From: Planctomycetaceae bacterium
GTDB lineage: Bacteria > Planctomycetota > Phycisphaerae > UBA1845 > UTPLA1
Length of the DNA stretch: 64,000 bases
Reading direction: 5' to 3'
NCBI GenBank assembly: GCA_011525745.1
Contig: WYBU01000124.1
Location: forward strand, 62,001-126,000
Shown: piece after piece, positions 50,999 through 60,894 of the stretch
Numbering within the stretch: the first letter of the stretch is position 1
How the letters are laid out: each line of letters opens with the position of its first letter
Notes under the pieces: generated by a model
The model's database searches: none
The model's input: the letters and a program-made list of their open reading frames with translations, nothing else
What the model was told of the DNA's origin: nothing
Translations under genes and position numbers: made by a program

Positions 50999-53698
50999 AT
51001 GACACAATCCATCGAAAATCGTTCCTCCTCGCCGGTCCGCACCTGTGCCCTCATCGCGGCGCTGGTCGGCTGCCTGTTTCTGTGGATCGCGCTGCTGTCG
51101 TTCGATCCGCTCGATCCGCCCGGCACGCTGGCCTGGCCCGCCAACGATCCGCCGGCCAATCGCTGCGGGCCTGTCGGGGCGTGGGTCGCGTTTCAGCTTG
51201 ACCGCTTCCTCGGCATCGGGGCGTTCGCCCTGGCGGCGCTGCTGACCAGCACGGCCGGCACGGCGCTGCTGCGCGGTCCGATGCGCGACTGGCCGCTGCG
51301 GCTGGTCGGCGGGCTGCTTCTGATCGTCGCCACGTCGGCGGCCGGGACGATGATCCTCGGCGGCCCGGCCCAGGGACGCTGGACCGACGGCGGCGGCGCG
51401 ATCGGCATCGCCGCGGCGTGGTGGCTGTCGCAATACCTCAACACGGCCGGGGCGTCGCTGGTGCTGCTGGCTTCGGCGGGGATGGGACTGGTGCTGGCGG
51501 CGGATGAGATCGTCGTGCAGATCGCGCGGATGTCGCGACGCGTCGTGCGCATGCGCCGTCCGGCGCTGGCGGGGGCGGCGGCGAATGACGCCGGCGGCGA
51601 CGCGAGCGACGCTGGACCGCCGGCGCGTGGACGCTCGGCGCGAAACCGCCCGACGGCGCCAAGCGGGCAAACCGAAGGAACGTTGGCGCGGGCGCGGCAG
51701 GGATTAGCGCAACTGATCGCCATCGGATCGGCGGCGCGACAACGGCTCGCGCCGCGGGCCGCGCAGCCGGGAGCAAACGACACACAACAGCCGCGCGCCG
51801 CGCGCGGCAACGGCGCAACCGGCGCCTCGACCGCAACCTCGGCCGGCGAAGCCGACGATGCAAACGAGCGAACCCCCCGTGCCGCCCGCCGCCGCGCGGA
51901 TGCCGCGGCACCGGACGACGCCAATCAGAGCGAATCGCTGGCGGCCACGGAGGAACAGGACAGCCCGGCCGATGCGGCCGCCGAAACCGTGGCATCCGCC
52001 GCGCCGCCGACGGCCGCGAAGGTCGACGCCAGGACCGCCGCGCCGGCCGCGAAACCCGCCGACGCCGCATCGGGCACGTCGCCGCGCGCCGAGCCGGTCG
52101 TGCGGACGTTCGGCGCGCAGGACCGCGGTCACAAGCCGCCGCCGAATCCGTGGCCCAAGGAGCTGGGCGACTACGTCCTGCCGCCGATCGAGCTGCTCGA
52201 CGAGCCGGAGTACAGCTTCACCCAGGCGCAGGAGTCGGTGGTGCGCGACAAGGCCGCGGTGCTGGAGCGCACGCTTCAGGACTTCCGCCTCGACGCGCGG
52301 GTGGTGGCGATCGACACCGGCCCGGTGATCACGATGTACGAGTTGTCGCTGGCGCCGGGCATCAAGGTCAGCCAGATCGCCTCGCTGGCCAACGATATCG
52401 CCCGCGCGATGAAAGCGCCGGCCGTGCGCGTCGTCGCGCCGCTGCCGGGCAAGAACACCATCGGCATCGAGGTGCCCAACATCGACAAGGAGAAGGTGCG
52501 GCTCAAGGAGCTGATCGAGCGCAGCGGCGTCAAGGCGACGCGCATGACGCTGCCGATGTTCCTCGGCAAGGACGCCTCCGGCAATCCGCTGATCGCCGAT
52601 CTGTCGTCGATGCCGCATCTGCTGATCGCCGGCACGACCGGCAGCGGCAAGAGCGTGTGCATCAATACGCTGGTGATGAGCATTCTCATGACGCAGCGGC
52701 CGGATCACGTGAAGCTGATCCTGGTCGATCCGAAGATGGTCGAGCTGTCGATGTTCAAGGAAGTGCCGCACCTGATGTGCCCGATCGTCACGGACATGAA
52801 CAAGGCCGAGGCGATCCTCGAATGGGCGGCGACCAAGATGGACGAGCGCTACGAGCTGCTGGCCGAAGCGGGCGTGCGGCAGGTCGGGCAGTTCAACCGG
52901 CTGGGCAAGGAGGAAATCTACCGCCGCTTCCAGCCCAGCAACGACGACGAGAAGGCCCAGATACCGACGTACCTGCCGCACGTGGTGATCATCATCGACG
53001 AGTTGGCCGATCTGATGCTCACGTCGGGCAAGACGGTCGAGCATCACCTCTGCCGCATCGCGCAGAAGAGCCGCGCGGTCGGCATCCACGTCATTCTGGC
53101 GACGCAACGGCCGCAGGCGAACGTGGTGACGGGCCTGATCAAGAGCAATCTGCCGTGCCGCGTGGCGTTCCGCGTGGCCAGCCGGATGGACTCGCGGATC
53201 GTGCTCGATCAGAACGGGGCCGAAGTGCTGATGGGTCAGGGCGACATGCTGTTTCTGCCGCCGGGTTCGTCGAAGCTGGTGCGGGCGCAGGGGACGTATG
53301 TCGAGGACGAAGAGCTGCGGCGCGTGCTGGAGGATTTGCGTACCAAGGCGCAGCCCGAGTTTCATCACGAACTGGTGCGTTTGCGGCCGATGGGCGAGGG
53401 CGACACGGGCGAGCGCGATCCGCTGTTTGACGACGCGGTGCGGATCGTCATCGAGACGCGCCGCGGCAGCGTGAGCCTGTTGCAGCGGCGGCTGGCGATC
53501 GGCTACACGCGCGCCAGCCGGCTGATCGACCAGATGGCGTCCGCAGGCATCGTCGGCGAGCACAAGGGCAGCCAGCAGCGCGAGGTGCTGGTGACGCTCG
53601 ACGAGTGGGAGGCGATGCGTTCGCAGCGCGATCGCGAGATCGCCGAAGGCGGCTATGCAGCGGACCAGGCGTCGTTTAAGGATGATGACGAAATGTAA
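50999..53698 (+). CDS. ftsK: DNA translocase FtsK/SpoIIIE
   Basis: FtsK pumps DNA across the septum and helps resolve chromosome dimers. The 899-residue protein has four N-terminal membrane segments (ALIAALVGCLFLWIALLSF, GIGAFALAALLTSTAGTALL, LVGGLLLIVATSAAGTMIL, AGASLVLLASAGMGLVLAAD) in the first ~175 residues, then a long Ala/Arg/Asp-rich linker, and the motor: Walker A GTTGSGKS near 545, Walker B VVIIIDELADLM near 662, ATQRPQANVVTGLIKSNLPC RVAF. The C-terminal gamma domain (SVSLLQRRLAIGYTRASRLI DQMASAGIVG) binds KOPS-like DNA sites. The ATG at MTQSIENR is preferred; earlier starts at 50906 or 50960 are possible. Confidence 0.95.
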   Translation: MTQSIENRSSSPVRTCALIAALVGCLFLWIALLSFDPLDPPGTLAWPANDPPANRCGPVGAWVAFQLDRFLGIGAFALAALLTSTAGTALLRGPMRDWPLRLVGGLLLIVATSAAGTMILGGPAQGRWTDGGGAIGIAAAWWLSQYLNTAGASLVLLASAGMGLVLAADEIVVQIARMSRRVVRMRRPALAGAAANDAGGDASDAGPPARGRSARNRPTAPSGQTEGTLARARQGLAQLIAIGSAARQRLAPRAAQPGANDTQQPRAARGNGATGASTATSAGEADDANERTPRAARRRADAAAPDDANQSESLAATEEQDSPADAAAETVASAAPPTAAKVDARTAAPAAKPADAASGTSPRAEPVVRTFGAQDRGHKPPPNPWPKELGDYVLPPIELLDEPEYSFTQAQESVVRDKAAVLERTLQDFRLDARVVAIDTGPVITMYELSLAPGIKVSQIASLANDIARAMKAPAVRVVAPLPGKNTIGIEVPNIDKEKVRLKELIERSGVKATRMTLPMFLGKDASGNPLIADLSSMPHLLIAGTTGSGKSVCINTLVMSILMTQRPDHVKLILVDPKMVELSMFKEVPHLMCPIVTDMNKAEAILEWAATKMDERYELLAEAGVRQVGQFNRLGKEEIYRRFQPSNDDEKAQIPTYLPHVVIIIDELADLMLTSGKTVEHHLCRIAQKSRAVGIHVILATQRPQANVVTGLIKSNLPCRVAFRVASRMDSRIVLDQNGAEVLMGQGDMLFLPPGSSKLVRAQGTYVEDEELRRVLEDLRTKAQPEFHHELVRLRPMGEGDTGERDPLFDDAVRIVIETRRGSVSLLQRRLAIGYTRASRLIDQMASAGIVGEHKGSQQREVLVTLDEWEAMRSQRDREIAEGGYAADQASFKDDDEM

Positions 53699-54337
53699 TC
53701 GACGCGGCGTTTGATCCGAGCACCAGGCGCCGGCGTACTTGATCGATATTCTGGCATCTCTCGTGAAGATTCTGCCGCTCTCTCACAGTGGTGTTGGGTT
53801 CAGGCTTTTGAAACACGTTCTCACCGCACGAAACCCGGTCAGCCTCTGATGCGTCGGCTTCAGCCGACGAGTTCTTGCCACCAGCTTTAGCTGGTGGAAC
53901 GCGAGCCGCCATTCATCAATTGCCTCTTCCCTTCCTTCAGCCGGCTTCAGTCGGGCTTGGTTCGCGGTCCTCCAGAGAATCGCAGGCATCGAGTCTCACA
54001 GGCTTCCGCAGCAAGCCCGGCTGAAGCCGGCTGAAGGAAAATGGGAAGACAATCTCATCAAGGCGGGCCGCCCACCACCGGTTGAAACCGGTGGCAAAAG
54101 CCGGCCGGCTGAAGCCCGCCAGGGGGCAAGCCGCACACACAAAACGTTTGTGCGAAGCCCGATTCGAGGCGAGCCGTTGCAGTCGATCGTCTTGCTCCTC
54201 GCGGCGACAACCCGCCGCTCCCTCACGGTCGCGGTTCGGTTCAGGCTTTTCGGCCGCCCGCCGCCCCCTTCACGCTCCCGCCTTGGTCGCGTTCAGGGTT
54301 GCGGCTCGGATCAAGACAGGCTCGCATCAGCGAGCAG
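53699..54337. repeat. Gap with GGCTTCAGCCGG hairpins and a dispersed repeat
   Basis: 53713-53731 copies the arm gatccgagcaccaggcgcc of the palindrome at 14878. From 53848 to 54115 there are hairpins such as gtcggcttcagccgac, ccaccagctttagctggtgg, cccggctgaagccggc and ccaccggttgaaaccggtgg. 54268-54320 is the inverted copy of the repeat at 521. No gene is seen. Confidence 0.85.
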
Positions 54338-55942
54338 TCAGAACGGCGTATCGTCGCTGTCGAAATCGTTGCCCGTATCCTCGGGCGCGCCGTCGGATGA
54401 GGGGGCGTCATCGAGCAACAGCGGCGGCGGATGCGCGGGCGGCGCGGCAACGGGGGCGATCGCCTCGTCGAAATCGGAATACGTCGCGCGCGGCGCGTAG
54501 TCCGGTTCCGGCCCCGTGTTCAGCGTGTCGAAGCGCGTATACCGGTCGTTGAACATCAACTCGACCGTGCCCGTCGGGCCGTTGCGCTGCTTGGCGATGA
54601 TCAGCTCGGCCTTGCCGCGCACTTGCTCCAACAGATTCTGGCTTTTCTCGTCCTTCTTGTCCTTGAGATAATACTCTTCGCGATGAAGCAGAATGACCAT
54701 GTCGGCGTCCTGCTCGATCGCGCCGCTCTCGCGCAGATCGCTCATGCGCGGCCGGTTGCCCTCGCGCCCCTCGGGATTGCGGTTGAGCTGCGCCAGCGCC
54801 ACGACCGGCACGTTCAACTCGCGGGCCAGCGCCTTCAGGCCGCGGCTGATCGTGGCGATCTCGTGCTGGCGGCTTTCGCGGCCCGACAGCGGATCGGTCA
54901 TCAACTGAAGATAGTCGACGACGACCGCCCGCAGCGTGTGCATCACGTGCAGGCGGCGGGCCTTGGCCCGCAGTTCCATGACGCTCATGCCCGGCGTGTC
55001 GTCGATGAAGATCGGCTTGTCCTGCATCAGATCGGCGACGGCCTGGAGCTTGGCGATCTCCTCTTCGGACAACATGCCGCGCCGCAGCTTGTGCGAGTCG
55101 ACCCGGCCGCGCGAGCACAGCAGCCGCTGCACGATCTGCTGCCGGCCCATCTCCATCGAGAAAAACGCGACGGCCTGACGCTCGTCGATGGCGATGTGCT
55201 CGGCCAGCGACAGTCCCAGGGCGGTCTTGCCCATGCTGGGACGGGCGGCGACGATGATCAGCTCGCCGGGCTGAAAACCACTGGTGATGTCGTCCAGTTC
55301 GAGAAAGCCCGTGGGTACGCCGGTGACGATCAGCCCCTCGCGTTCCTGAAGCTGCTCGAAGATCAGCCCCAGCAACTCGCGGACGGCCAGGGCCGGATTG
55401 CGAATGCGCTTCTGCGTCACTTCGAACAGCCGCTTTTCGGCGTGGTCGAGCAGCGCCTGGGCGTCTTCGCGGTGATGGTACGCCTCGTCGATGATGGCGC
55501 CGGCGCACAGAATCAACTCGCGCAGCAGCGACTTGTCGCGCACCAGTCGCGCATGATGCTCGACGTGGGCCGCGTGCGGAACCGAGTCGATCAGATCGGT
55601 GATGTAGTTGACGCCGCCGACTTCGTCCCACAGGCCGCGCTGCTCGAGTTCGGAGCGCAGCAACACGAAGTCGATCGCCTTGCCGGCGTCGTACATCTCG
55701 ACCAGCACTTCGAACAGCTTGCGATGATTGGGGTGGTAGAGCCGCCAGGACTCTTCGCGCGGGATGATCTGAAGCACAAGGCCGACCGACTCGCGGTCGA
55801 GCATCATCGCGCCGAGCAGGCTCATCTCGGCTTCGATGTCCTGCGGCGGCAGGCGCTGCGCGGCGGCGCTGACGCGATCAGTCCGCGTCGGCGCCCGTTG
55901 CGGCGGAGGATTCGTCGGTTGCGGTGCGGACATCCGTGTCAC
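54338..55942 (-). CDS. dnaB: Replicative DNA helicase DnaB
   Basis: DnaB unwinds DNA at the replication fork. The 534-residue protein has the N-terminal domain (LPPQDIEAEMSLLGAMMLDR) and the RecA-like motor with Walker A ARPSMGKTALGLSLA, VDYLQLMTDPLSGRESRQHE (motif with the Asp of Walker B), LAQLNRNPEGREG and a late RESGAIEQDADMVILLHREE YYL arginine-finger region. No intein is present. The C-terminal ~50 residues form a Pro/Asp-rich tail. The start is a GTG with GGGAGGA eight bases upstream; an ATG three codons later is possible. It begins 65 bases inside the rplI gene. Confidence 0.94.
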   Translation of the reverse strand: MTRMSAPQPTNPPPQRAPTRTDRVSAAAQRLPPQDIEAEMSLLGAMMLDRESVGLVLQIIPREESWRLYHPNHRKLFEVLVEMYDAGKAIDFVLLRSELEQRGLWDEVGGVNYITDLIDSVPHAAHVEHHARLVRDKSLLRELILCAGAIIDEAYHHREDAQALLDHAEKRLFEVTQKRIRNPALAVRELLGLIFEQLQEREGLIVTGVPTGFLELDDITSGFQPGELIIVAARPSMGKTALGLSLAEHIAIDERQAVAFFSMEMGRQQIVQRLLCSRGRVDSHKLRRGMLSEEEIAKLQAVADLMQDKPIFIDDTPGMSVMELRAKARRLHVMHTLRAVVVDYLQLMTDPLSGRESRQHEIATISRGLKALARELNVPVVALAQLNRNPEGREGNRPRMSDLRESGAIEQDADMVILLHREEYYLKDKKDEKSQNLLEQVRGKAELIIAKQRNGPTGTVELMFNDRYTRFDTLNTGPEPDYAPRATYSDFDEAIAPVAAPPAHPPPLLLDDAPSSDGAPEDTGNDFDSDDTPF

Positions 55943-56438
55943 GTTCGCGATCCTCCCGATGTTCGTACTCGGACAAATCGCCCACGGTCTTCTCGGGAAC
56001 GACCCACACCTTGACCTCGGTCTCGATGTCGTCGGTCAGACGCACCTTGACCATCACGGTGTCGAGCTTCTTGAGCGGCTCGTCCATCCGTACCTGATCG
56101 GGATGAACGCTGAAGCCCTCGGCCATCAGCGCCCGCGACACGTCGCGCGGACCGACCGATCCGTAGAGGTGACCTTCTTCGTTCGCCGCCGCCGAAATGT
56201 GCAACTCGGTCGCACCGATTTTGGCGGCCATGTGCTTGAGGAATTCGTGCCGCCGCGCCCGCTCTTCGGCCGCCTTCTTCTTCTCGACCTCGATGATCTT
56301 GAGGTTGGCCTTGTTGGGGACCAAAGCCACGTGATGCGGTATCAGATAGTTGCGCGCGTATCCCTCGGAAACCTTGACCAGGTCCCCGACCAGCCCCAGC
56401 TTGGGCACGTCCTTGCGAAGCAGCAGTTCGACGGGCAT
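55878..56438 (-). CDS. rplI: Ribosomal protein bL9 with C-terminal extension
   Basis: bL9 binds 23S rRNA in the large subunit and helps keep the reading frame. The 186-residue protein has the N-terminal domain with the signature GLVGDLVKVSEGYARNYLIP HHVAL, the long helix KIIEVEKKKAAEERARRHEF, and the C-terminal domain (HLYGSVGPRDVSRALMAEGF, VKVRLTDDIETEVKVWVVPE). The usual length is about 148; the last ~38 residues (SEYEHREDRERDTDVRTATD ESSAATGADAD) are an extra acidic tail, and its coding sequence doubles as the start region of dnaB in another frame. Confidence 0.95.
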   Translation of the reverse strand: MPVELLLRKDVPKLGLVGDLVKVSEGYARNYLIPHHVALVPNKANLKIIEVEKKKAAEERARRHEFLKHMAAKIGATELHISAAANEEGHLYGSVGPRDVSRALMAEGFSVHPDQVRMDEPLKKLDTVMVKVRLTDDIETEVKVWVVPEKTVGDLSEYEHREDRERDTDVRTATDESSAATGADAD

Positions 56439-56534
56439 AAGGCGTTCCTCTGTCTTGCGGCGACTTCCGATCCCGGCGCCGTGCCGCGGCCCGGCGGAAG
56501 CGATCCGACGCGGTGTCGTTCCGTTTGGAACCCC

Positions 56535-58013
56535 TCATTGTAGCGACGCCTGCCGAGTTGTCGAGGGCATCTGCTCCTCCAGCCGTTTCAGCAGTTCGCA
56601 CAGGTTGCCCTGCTTGGGACCCGCCGCGGACTGCCACGTCACGTCGCCGCTCTGCTTGAGAACCGCCTGCATTCGCCGCACCGCCTGAATGACCGTCGAA
56701 TGGTTCTTGTTGCCCATCACGCGGGCGATCTCGGGATAGCTCAGCCGGGTGTGCTGCCGCGTCAGATACATCGCCACCGACCGCGCCAGGGCGATCGTCC
56801 GCGTCTTTCGCGACGTGTGCATCTCCGCCGGCGTCAGGCCGAAGAACGTCGCCACGACCGTCTCGATCTGCTCGGCGGTGAGCATCGGCTCGGCGCGGCG
56901 GACATGCTCCTCGAGCGCCTGACGCGCCAACGGCAACGTCACCTGCGCGTCGGCGAGCGAGGCCAGCGCCATCACGCGAATCAGTGCGCCTTCGAGTTCG
57001 CGAACGTTCGAACTGACTTCCTGGGCAATGTAGGCGATCACGTCGTCCGGAATAGCGCAGCCGCGGCCGTTGGCGCCGATGTGTGCCGCCCGAGCGCGCA
57101 GGATCGCGCAACGCGTCGCGTGGTCCGGCCGGTCGAGGCGCACCACCATGCCGCTGGCGAAGCGCGAAATCAGCGCTTCGGAGAAATGACCGATCATGTG
57201 CGGCGGCGCGTCCGATGCCAGCACCACGCGCTTGCCGAGCATGTCGATCGCGTTGAACGTGTGCAGGAACTCCTCCTGCGTCGCTTTCTTGTTGGCCAGG
57301 AAATGCACGTCGTCGATCAGCAGCACGTCGGCCTCACGGAACCGGCGGCGGAATTCGTCCAACTCGTTGCGCCGCAGCGCGGTCAGAAACTGATTCGTGA
57401 AGACCTCGCCCGTGGCGTACGTCCAGGGAATCGAGCGCCCGTTGTCGGTGCGTTCCTCGAGGGAATTGGCGACGCCGTGCAGAAGATGTGTCTTGCCCAG
57501 ACCGCAACCCCCGTGCAGGAACACCGGGTTGGCCGCGCCGGGACGCATCTCGGCGATGTCCATGATCGTCGCGTATGCCAGCCGATTGCACGGCCCGACC
57601 ACGAAGGAATCGAGCCGGCAACGCAGCCGGCGCACCGCCACGGACGCCTCGTGCCCGTTGTGCCCGTTGTGCCCGTTGTGGCGCGGGCGATGCGTGCCGT
57701 TGCCGGCCCCGGCTTGGGCGGCCTGGCGATTCAACTGCGTCTTGTGCAGGTTGCCGGTCAGCGACGGCTCGAAGGCGAAGCTGAGCTGCACGTCGCGGCC
57801 GAGCACGTCGCGGCTGGACGCGAGCAGGTCGGCGGCGTAGTGGCGCTCGATCCAGCCGCTGATGAACTGGTTGGCGACGCCGACCTTGAGGAAGTCGCCG
57901 GCGAGCGTGAAGCGGGTGGAGTTCTTGAACCAGACGCGAAAGCGCTGGGGTCCGATCCGCTCAAAAAGGCGGTGGCGGATGGCGGAGGCGATATCGGCGG
58001 TCTGCGTAGACAC
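56535..58013 (-). CDS. dnaA: Chromosomal replication initiator DnaA
   Basis: DnaA binds DnaA boxes at oriC and opens the duplex. The 492-residue protein has domain I (FERIGPQRFRVWFKNSTRFT), a linker with an Asn-Gly-His tandem repeat near residue 115, domain III with Walker A GGCGLGKTHLLHGVAN near 168 and Walker B DVLLIDDVHFL near 229, and the domain IV helix-turn-helix SRKTRTIALARSVAMYLTRQ with LSYPEIARVMGNKNHSTVIQ A. The GTG at VSTQTADIA fits the family and has AGGGA seven bases upstream; a TTG 12 codons earlier is possible. rplI and dnaB follow on the same strand, so replication genes are grouped. Confidence 0.96.
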   Translation of the reverse strand: MSTQTADIASAIRHRLFERIGPQRFRVWFKNSTRFTLAGDFLKVGVANQFISGWIERHYAADLLASSRDVLGRDVQLSFAFEPSLTGNLHKTQLNRQAAQAGAGNGTHRPRHNGHNGHNGHEASVAVRRLRCRLDSFVVGPCNRLAYATIMDIAEMRPGAANPVFLHGGCGLGKTHLLHGVANSLEERTDNGRSIPWTYATGEVFTNQFLTALRRNELDEFRRRFREADVLLIDDVHFLANKKATQEEFLHTFNAIDMLGKRVVLASDAPPHMIGHFSEALISRFASGMVVRLDRPDHATRCAILRARAAHIGANGRGCAIPDDVIAYIAQEVSSNVRELEGALIRVMALASLADAQVTLPLARQALEEHVRRAEPMLTAEQIETVVATFFGLTPAEMHTSRKTRTIALARSVAMYLTRQHTRLSYPEIARVMGNKNHSTVIQAVRRMQAVLKQSGDVTWQSAAGPKQGNLCELLKRLEEQMPSTTRQASLQ

Positions 58014-58357
58014 GGAATATCCCTGCGGCTCATTCAAGCCGTTCAGCAAGACACCAGGTTGTGTAGGAACGAACGTTAAAAGGGACCGCGCCGACCCGGA
58101 CTGGCACGTTGCTGGAAGCTGGTCGGTTCTTTGAGAACCGGCGTTGGGTTTGGCGTCCCACGCGATGTCAACCGCGCTTCGCCATCATAAACAATTTGAA
58201 GATTTCGTCAACGCGATTTTTGCGTCGCGCGCAGACGCAGATGCTTTCGTCATCGGCAGTGTCGAAGGTTAACATTCAAAAAAAAATCTCATGCACAGGG
58301 TTGTTCACACTCACGCGCCGGCTGTGGATCGTCGTGAATAAGCCGGGCGAAATTGCT
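58014..58357. other. Candidate oriC upstream of dnaA
   Basis: No gene is seen. The segment 58175-58370 is the most AT-rich in this part of the window (runs such as aaacaatttgaagatttcgt and cattcaaaaaaaaatc). Near 58300-58345 are sites close to the DnaA box TTATCCACA: TTGTTCACA, CGATCCACA (reverse) and TTATTCACG (reverse), each with two mismatches. This fits an origin next to dnaA but is only suggestive. Confidence 0.45.
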
Positions 58358-59356
58358 TTATCCTTCGGCGTGATCGGACAGTATGCGCGCCCACGCCTCG
58401 CGCAGAACACCCGCTCGGAATCCCAGGCGACAATACAAGTCGATCGCCGGACGGTTCGACTCGTCCACCGCAACATCGACTACGGAAAAACCCTCACGAT
58501 GCGCCAGCGCCAGTCCGCGCGCCAGCACACGCGCCCCCAATCCACGACCGCGAAACAGCGGCGCTACGCCCATGTAAACCAACTCCAGTCCCGCTCGCAA
58601 CGGTGTTTCGTTGAACAACGCACAGGCAGCCGGTTGGCCTTCGACTTCGATCAGCAACCATCGGTGGGGCTTGAAGTAACCGGCCGAACGGTGGCTCTCG
58701 ATTGCGTCGTCAACGCTGCGCACCGAAGACAGCTTCGGGCAGTCGAGGCTGCCTTCGTAGCTTGAATGGATCACCTCACGGAACAGCGGGGCGGTCGTCG
58801 AATCGAACGTCCGCCAGCGCAGCCCGTCGGCCGCAGGCGCCGCCTCAGGCGGTGCGCCCTGAATCGATCGCTCCATGTGCAGTAGTCGGGCCAGCATCAC
58901 GTAGCCGGACGCCGCCAGGACGGATCGGACCTCGGACGCGTCTTCCAGCGTCAGCAGGCACTGAATGAGCCGATTCCCGCGTTGCGCGGCCACGCCGGCG
59001 GCGGCATTGAGCATCTCGCCGGCGGCGGACGGGCCGGCATCCGCGACGAACCGGCCGGGGATCATGAGCGTCGCCAGACGGCCGGGCGTTTCGAGATACG
59101 TGCAGGCCGTAACCAGCCGGCCGTTGCGCAGGGCGACCCACTGGCGGCTGACATCGTGCTGCATCGCGCGGGCATGGGCGAGAACGGTCTCCGAGAGGGC
59201 CATCGCGCGGGTGCGATCGCCGTTGGCGGGAACGAAGCTCAGCCGCAGGGCCTCGCGAAACTCGTCGGACTGGGCGGGGCGAATGAGCGTCACGGCTGTT
59301 CCCACGGGCGGCGCGGCGTCGGAGCCTGCGATGCGTGCTTCGATGCGCTGCTTCAT
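58358..59356 (-). CDS. GNAT-family acetyltransferase, two-domain
   Basis: This 332-residue protein has a C-terminal GNAT domain with motif A VYMGVAPLFRGRGLGARVLA RGLALAHREG and motif B VVDVAVDESNRPAIDLYCRL GFRAG. The N-terminal half (LIRPAQSDEFREALRLSF, and CLLTLEDASEVRSVLAASGY) looks like a degenerate second GNAT domain, as in mycothiol synthase-type proteins. It transfers an acetyl group from acetyl-CoA to an unknown substrate. It is transcribed away from the dnaA promoter region, with start at MKQRIEARIAG. Confidence 0.85.
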   Translation of the reverse strand: MKQRIEARIAGSDAAPPVGTAVTLIRPAQSDEFREALRLSFVPANGDRTRAMALSETVLAHARAMQHDVSRQWVALRNGRLVTACTYLETPGRLATLMIPGRFVADAGPSAAGEMLNAAAGVAAQRGNRLIQCLLTLEDASEVRSVLAASGYVMLARLLHMERSIQGAPPEAAPAADGLRWRTFDSTTAPLFREVIHSSYEGSLDCPKLSSVRSVDDAIESHRSAGYFKPHRWLLIEVEGQPAACALFNETPLRAGLELVYMGVAPLFRGRGLGARVLARGLALAHREGFSVVDVAVDESNRPAIDLYCRLGFRAGVLREAWARILSDHAEG

Positions 59357-59615
59357 AACACAGATTACGGCGCGGCAGGCAGCGATGGAACACGCCTGCC
59401 GGCGCTGCGAGTAATCCGCTCCGCCAAGGGGAGGGGCGAGCATGAATCGCTGTTCGCTTTCACGGACCCTTTGGGTTCACAACACAACCAGTGCAATCGT
59501 CCCTGATAGGGAACAACGTGAATTGCCGTGGCCGCGGCCCGCGGATACGCGCCCTTCATGAGATGGCCGGCCCCGAAGGGGCCGTACATGCATGCGCGAT
59601 ACCACCAGCCTCGCC

Positions 59616-60650
59616 TTAAACCGCCGCGACGGCATTCACCGTGTTCGCGACCTCCACCACCGACGGCCACATATCTCCTCCGGTCTCCGGACCGACAACG
59701 CGCACGTTACGCCCGATCGGCGACCAGCGCCGTGGAGACGTGGGACCGAAAACGGCGACGGCGCGCGCTGCGACGGCCGCGGCCAGATGCGTCGCGCCGC
59801 TGTCGTTGCCGACGTACACTTCGGCCTCGGCACAAAGCCCCGCCAGCTCGGTCAGCGAGCAGGCCGACAGCGTCGGCAGGGCGGCGGCGAGCGCCGCCTT
59901 TCGCGCCGGCGGCCAGGTCTCCATCTCGACCGGTCCGAGCACGGCGACGACGTTCCAGCCGGCGTCGCGCAGAATTTCGGACAAGCCAAGGAAGTTTTCG
60001 ATCGGCCAGCACTTGTGCGCGCCGCCGCTGCCGACGTGCAGCACGGCCAGGCGCGCATCCGGCTTCGGCGCCAGAGCGGACGGGGAGCCAGAACCGACAC
60101 GGCCGGGGGCGGTCGTGCCCCATTGGCCGAGAGCGGCCAGGCGCTCGCACGCCAGACGACGATATTCATCCGGTATCAACACCTGCGGCGTGCGCGCCTC
60201 GAGCGCCAACCCGGCCCGCGACAGATCATCAAGCCACTGCGCTGTGATGTGTCCGCCATGTTCCGGGCGCGGACGTGGATCAAGATCGAACACGCGCCCG
60301 CCGGTCCACTCGGCCAGCCCAGCGCCGCACAAGCCGTGCGGTCCGCCGCCCAGCATGTTGATCGTCGCGTCGAAGCGCCGCGGCAGCCTCGGCCAGTCGA
60401 TCGCAACGAGCCGCCCCGCGTCGCCGAACAGCCGATGGAACCCGCCGGTCTCGATGTCGAGCAATTCGTCGATGCCGCCCGGCGCGACCGCCCACGAGGC
60501 GACGCCGGCACGGCACAGGCTGGCGACCTGCGCAAATCCGGCGCCGCGCAGCCCGGCCGCGATGCGCAGGCTGAGCACGAAATCGCCCAGCGCGCCCATC
60601 TGGATCATCAGTGCAGCCGGTTGCACGTCAGCCGCCTCCGTTACCACCAT
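59616..60650 (-). CDS. Glycosyltransferase family 9 protein
   Basis: This 344-residue enzyme resembles ADP-heptose:LPS heptosyltransferases. Motifs: the N-terminal IQMGALGDFVLSLRIAAGLR, the central RLAVLHVGSGGAHKCWPIEN F, and the C-terminal donor-binding EVYVGNDSGATHLAAAVAAR AVAVFGPTSPRRWSPIG. It probably adds a sugar to cell-surface glycan or lipid A core; the acceptor is unknown. The ATG at MVVTEAAD is one start; a GTG eight codons later with GAGG in front is an alternative. Confidence 0.88.
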   Translation of the reverse strand: MVVTEAADVQPAALMIQMGALGDFVLSLRIAAGLRGAGFAQVASLCRAGVASWAVAPGGIDELLDIETGGFHRLFGDAGRLVAIDWPRLPRRFDATINMLGGGPHGLCGAGLAEWTGGRVFDLDPRPRPEHGGHITAQWLDDLSRAGLALEARTPQVLIPDEYRRLACERLAALGQWGTTAPGRVGSGSPSALAPKPDARLAVLHVGSGGAHKCWPIENFLGLSEILRDAGWNVVAVLGPVEMETWPPARKAALAAALPTLSACSLTELAGLCAEAEVYVGNDSGATHLAAAVAARAVAVFGPTSPRRWSPIGRNVRVVGPETGGDMWPSVVEVANTVNAVAAV

Positions 60651-60894
60651 CCGGGGAGCGGTCGTTCGGTCCGTGAACCCGCCCCCGTCCGGCCGTTAAA
60701 TGGCTAGGGGCCTTTCGGCCAAATGATGGGCGGCGGATGCGGGGTGGACTATAACTTGTTCAGGTTCGGGCGGGCGGTAAGTCCGCTACCGGAGTGCTTC
60801 ATCCGATAATTCAAGTATGCTCGCGACTGTGCCGGCCGGACATTTCATGCCCGACCCGCGTTCGGCAACGCCATCGACATCGGAGGATACCGCG

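Noticed and set aside
51704..53563. A 619-codon minus-strand frame opposite ftsK
   Set aside because: The plus strand encodes unmistakable FtsK motor motifs; the antisense frame has none.
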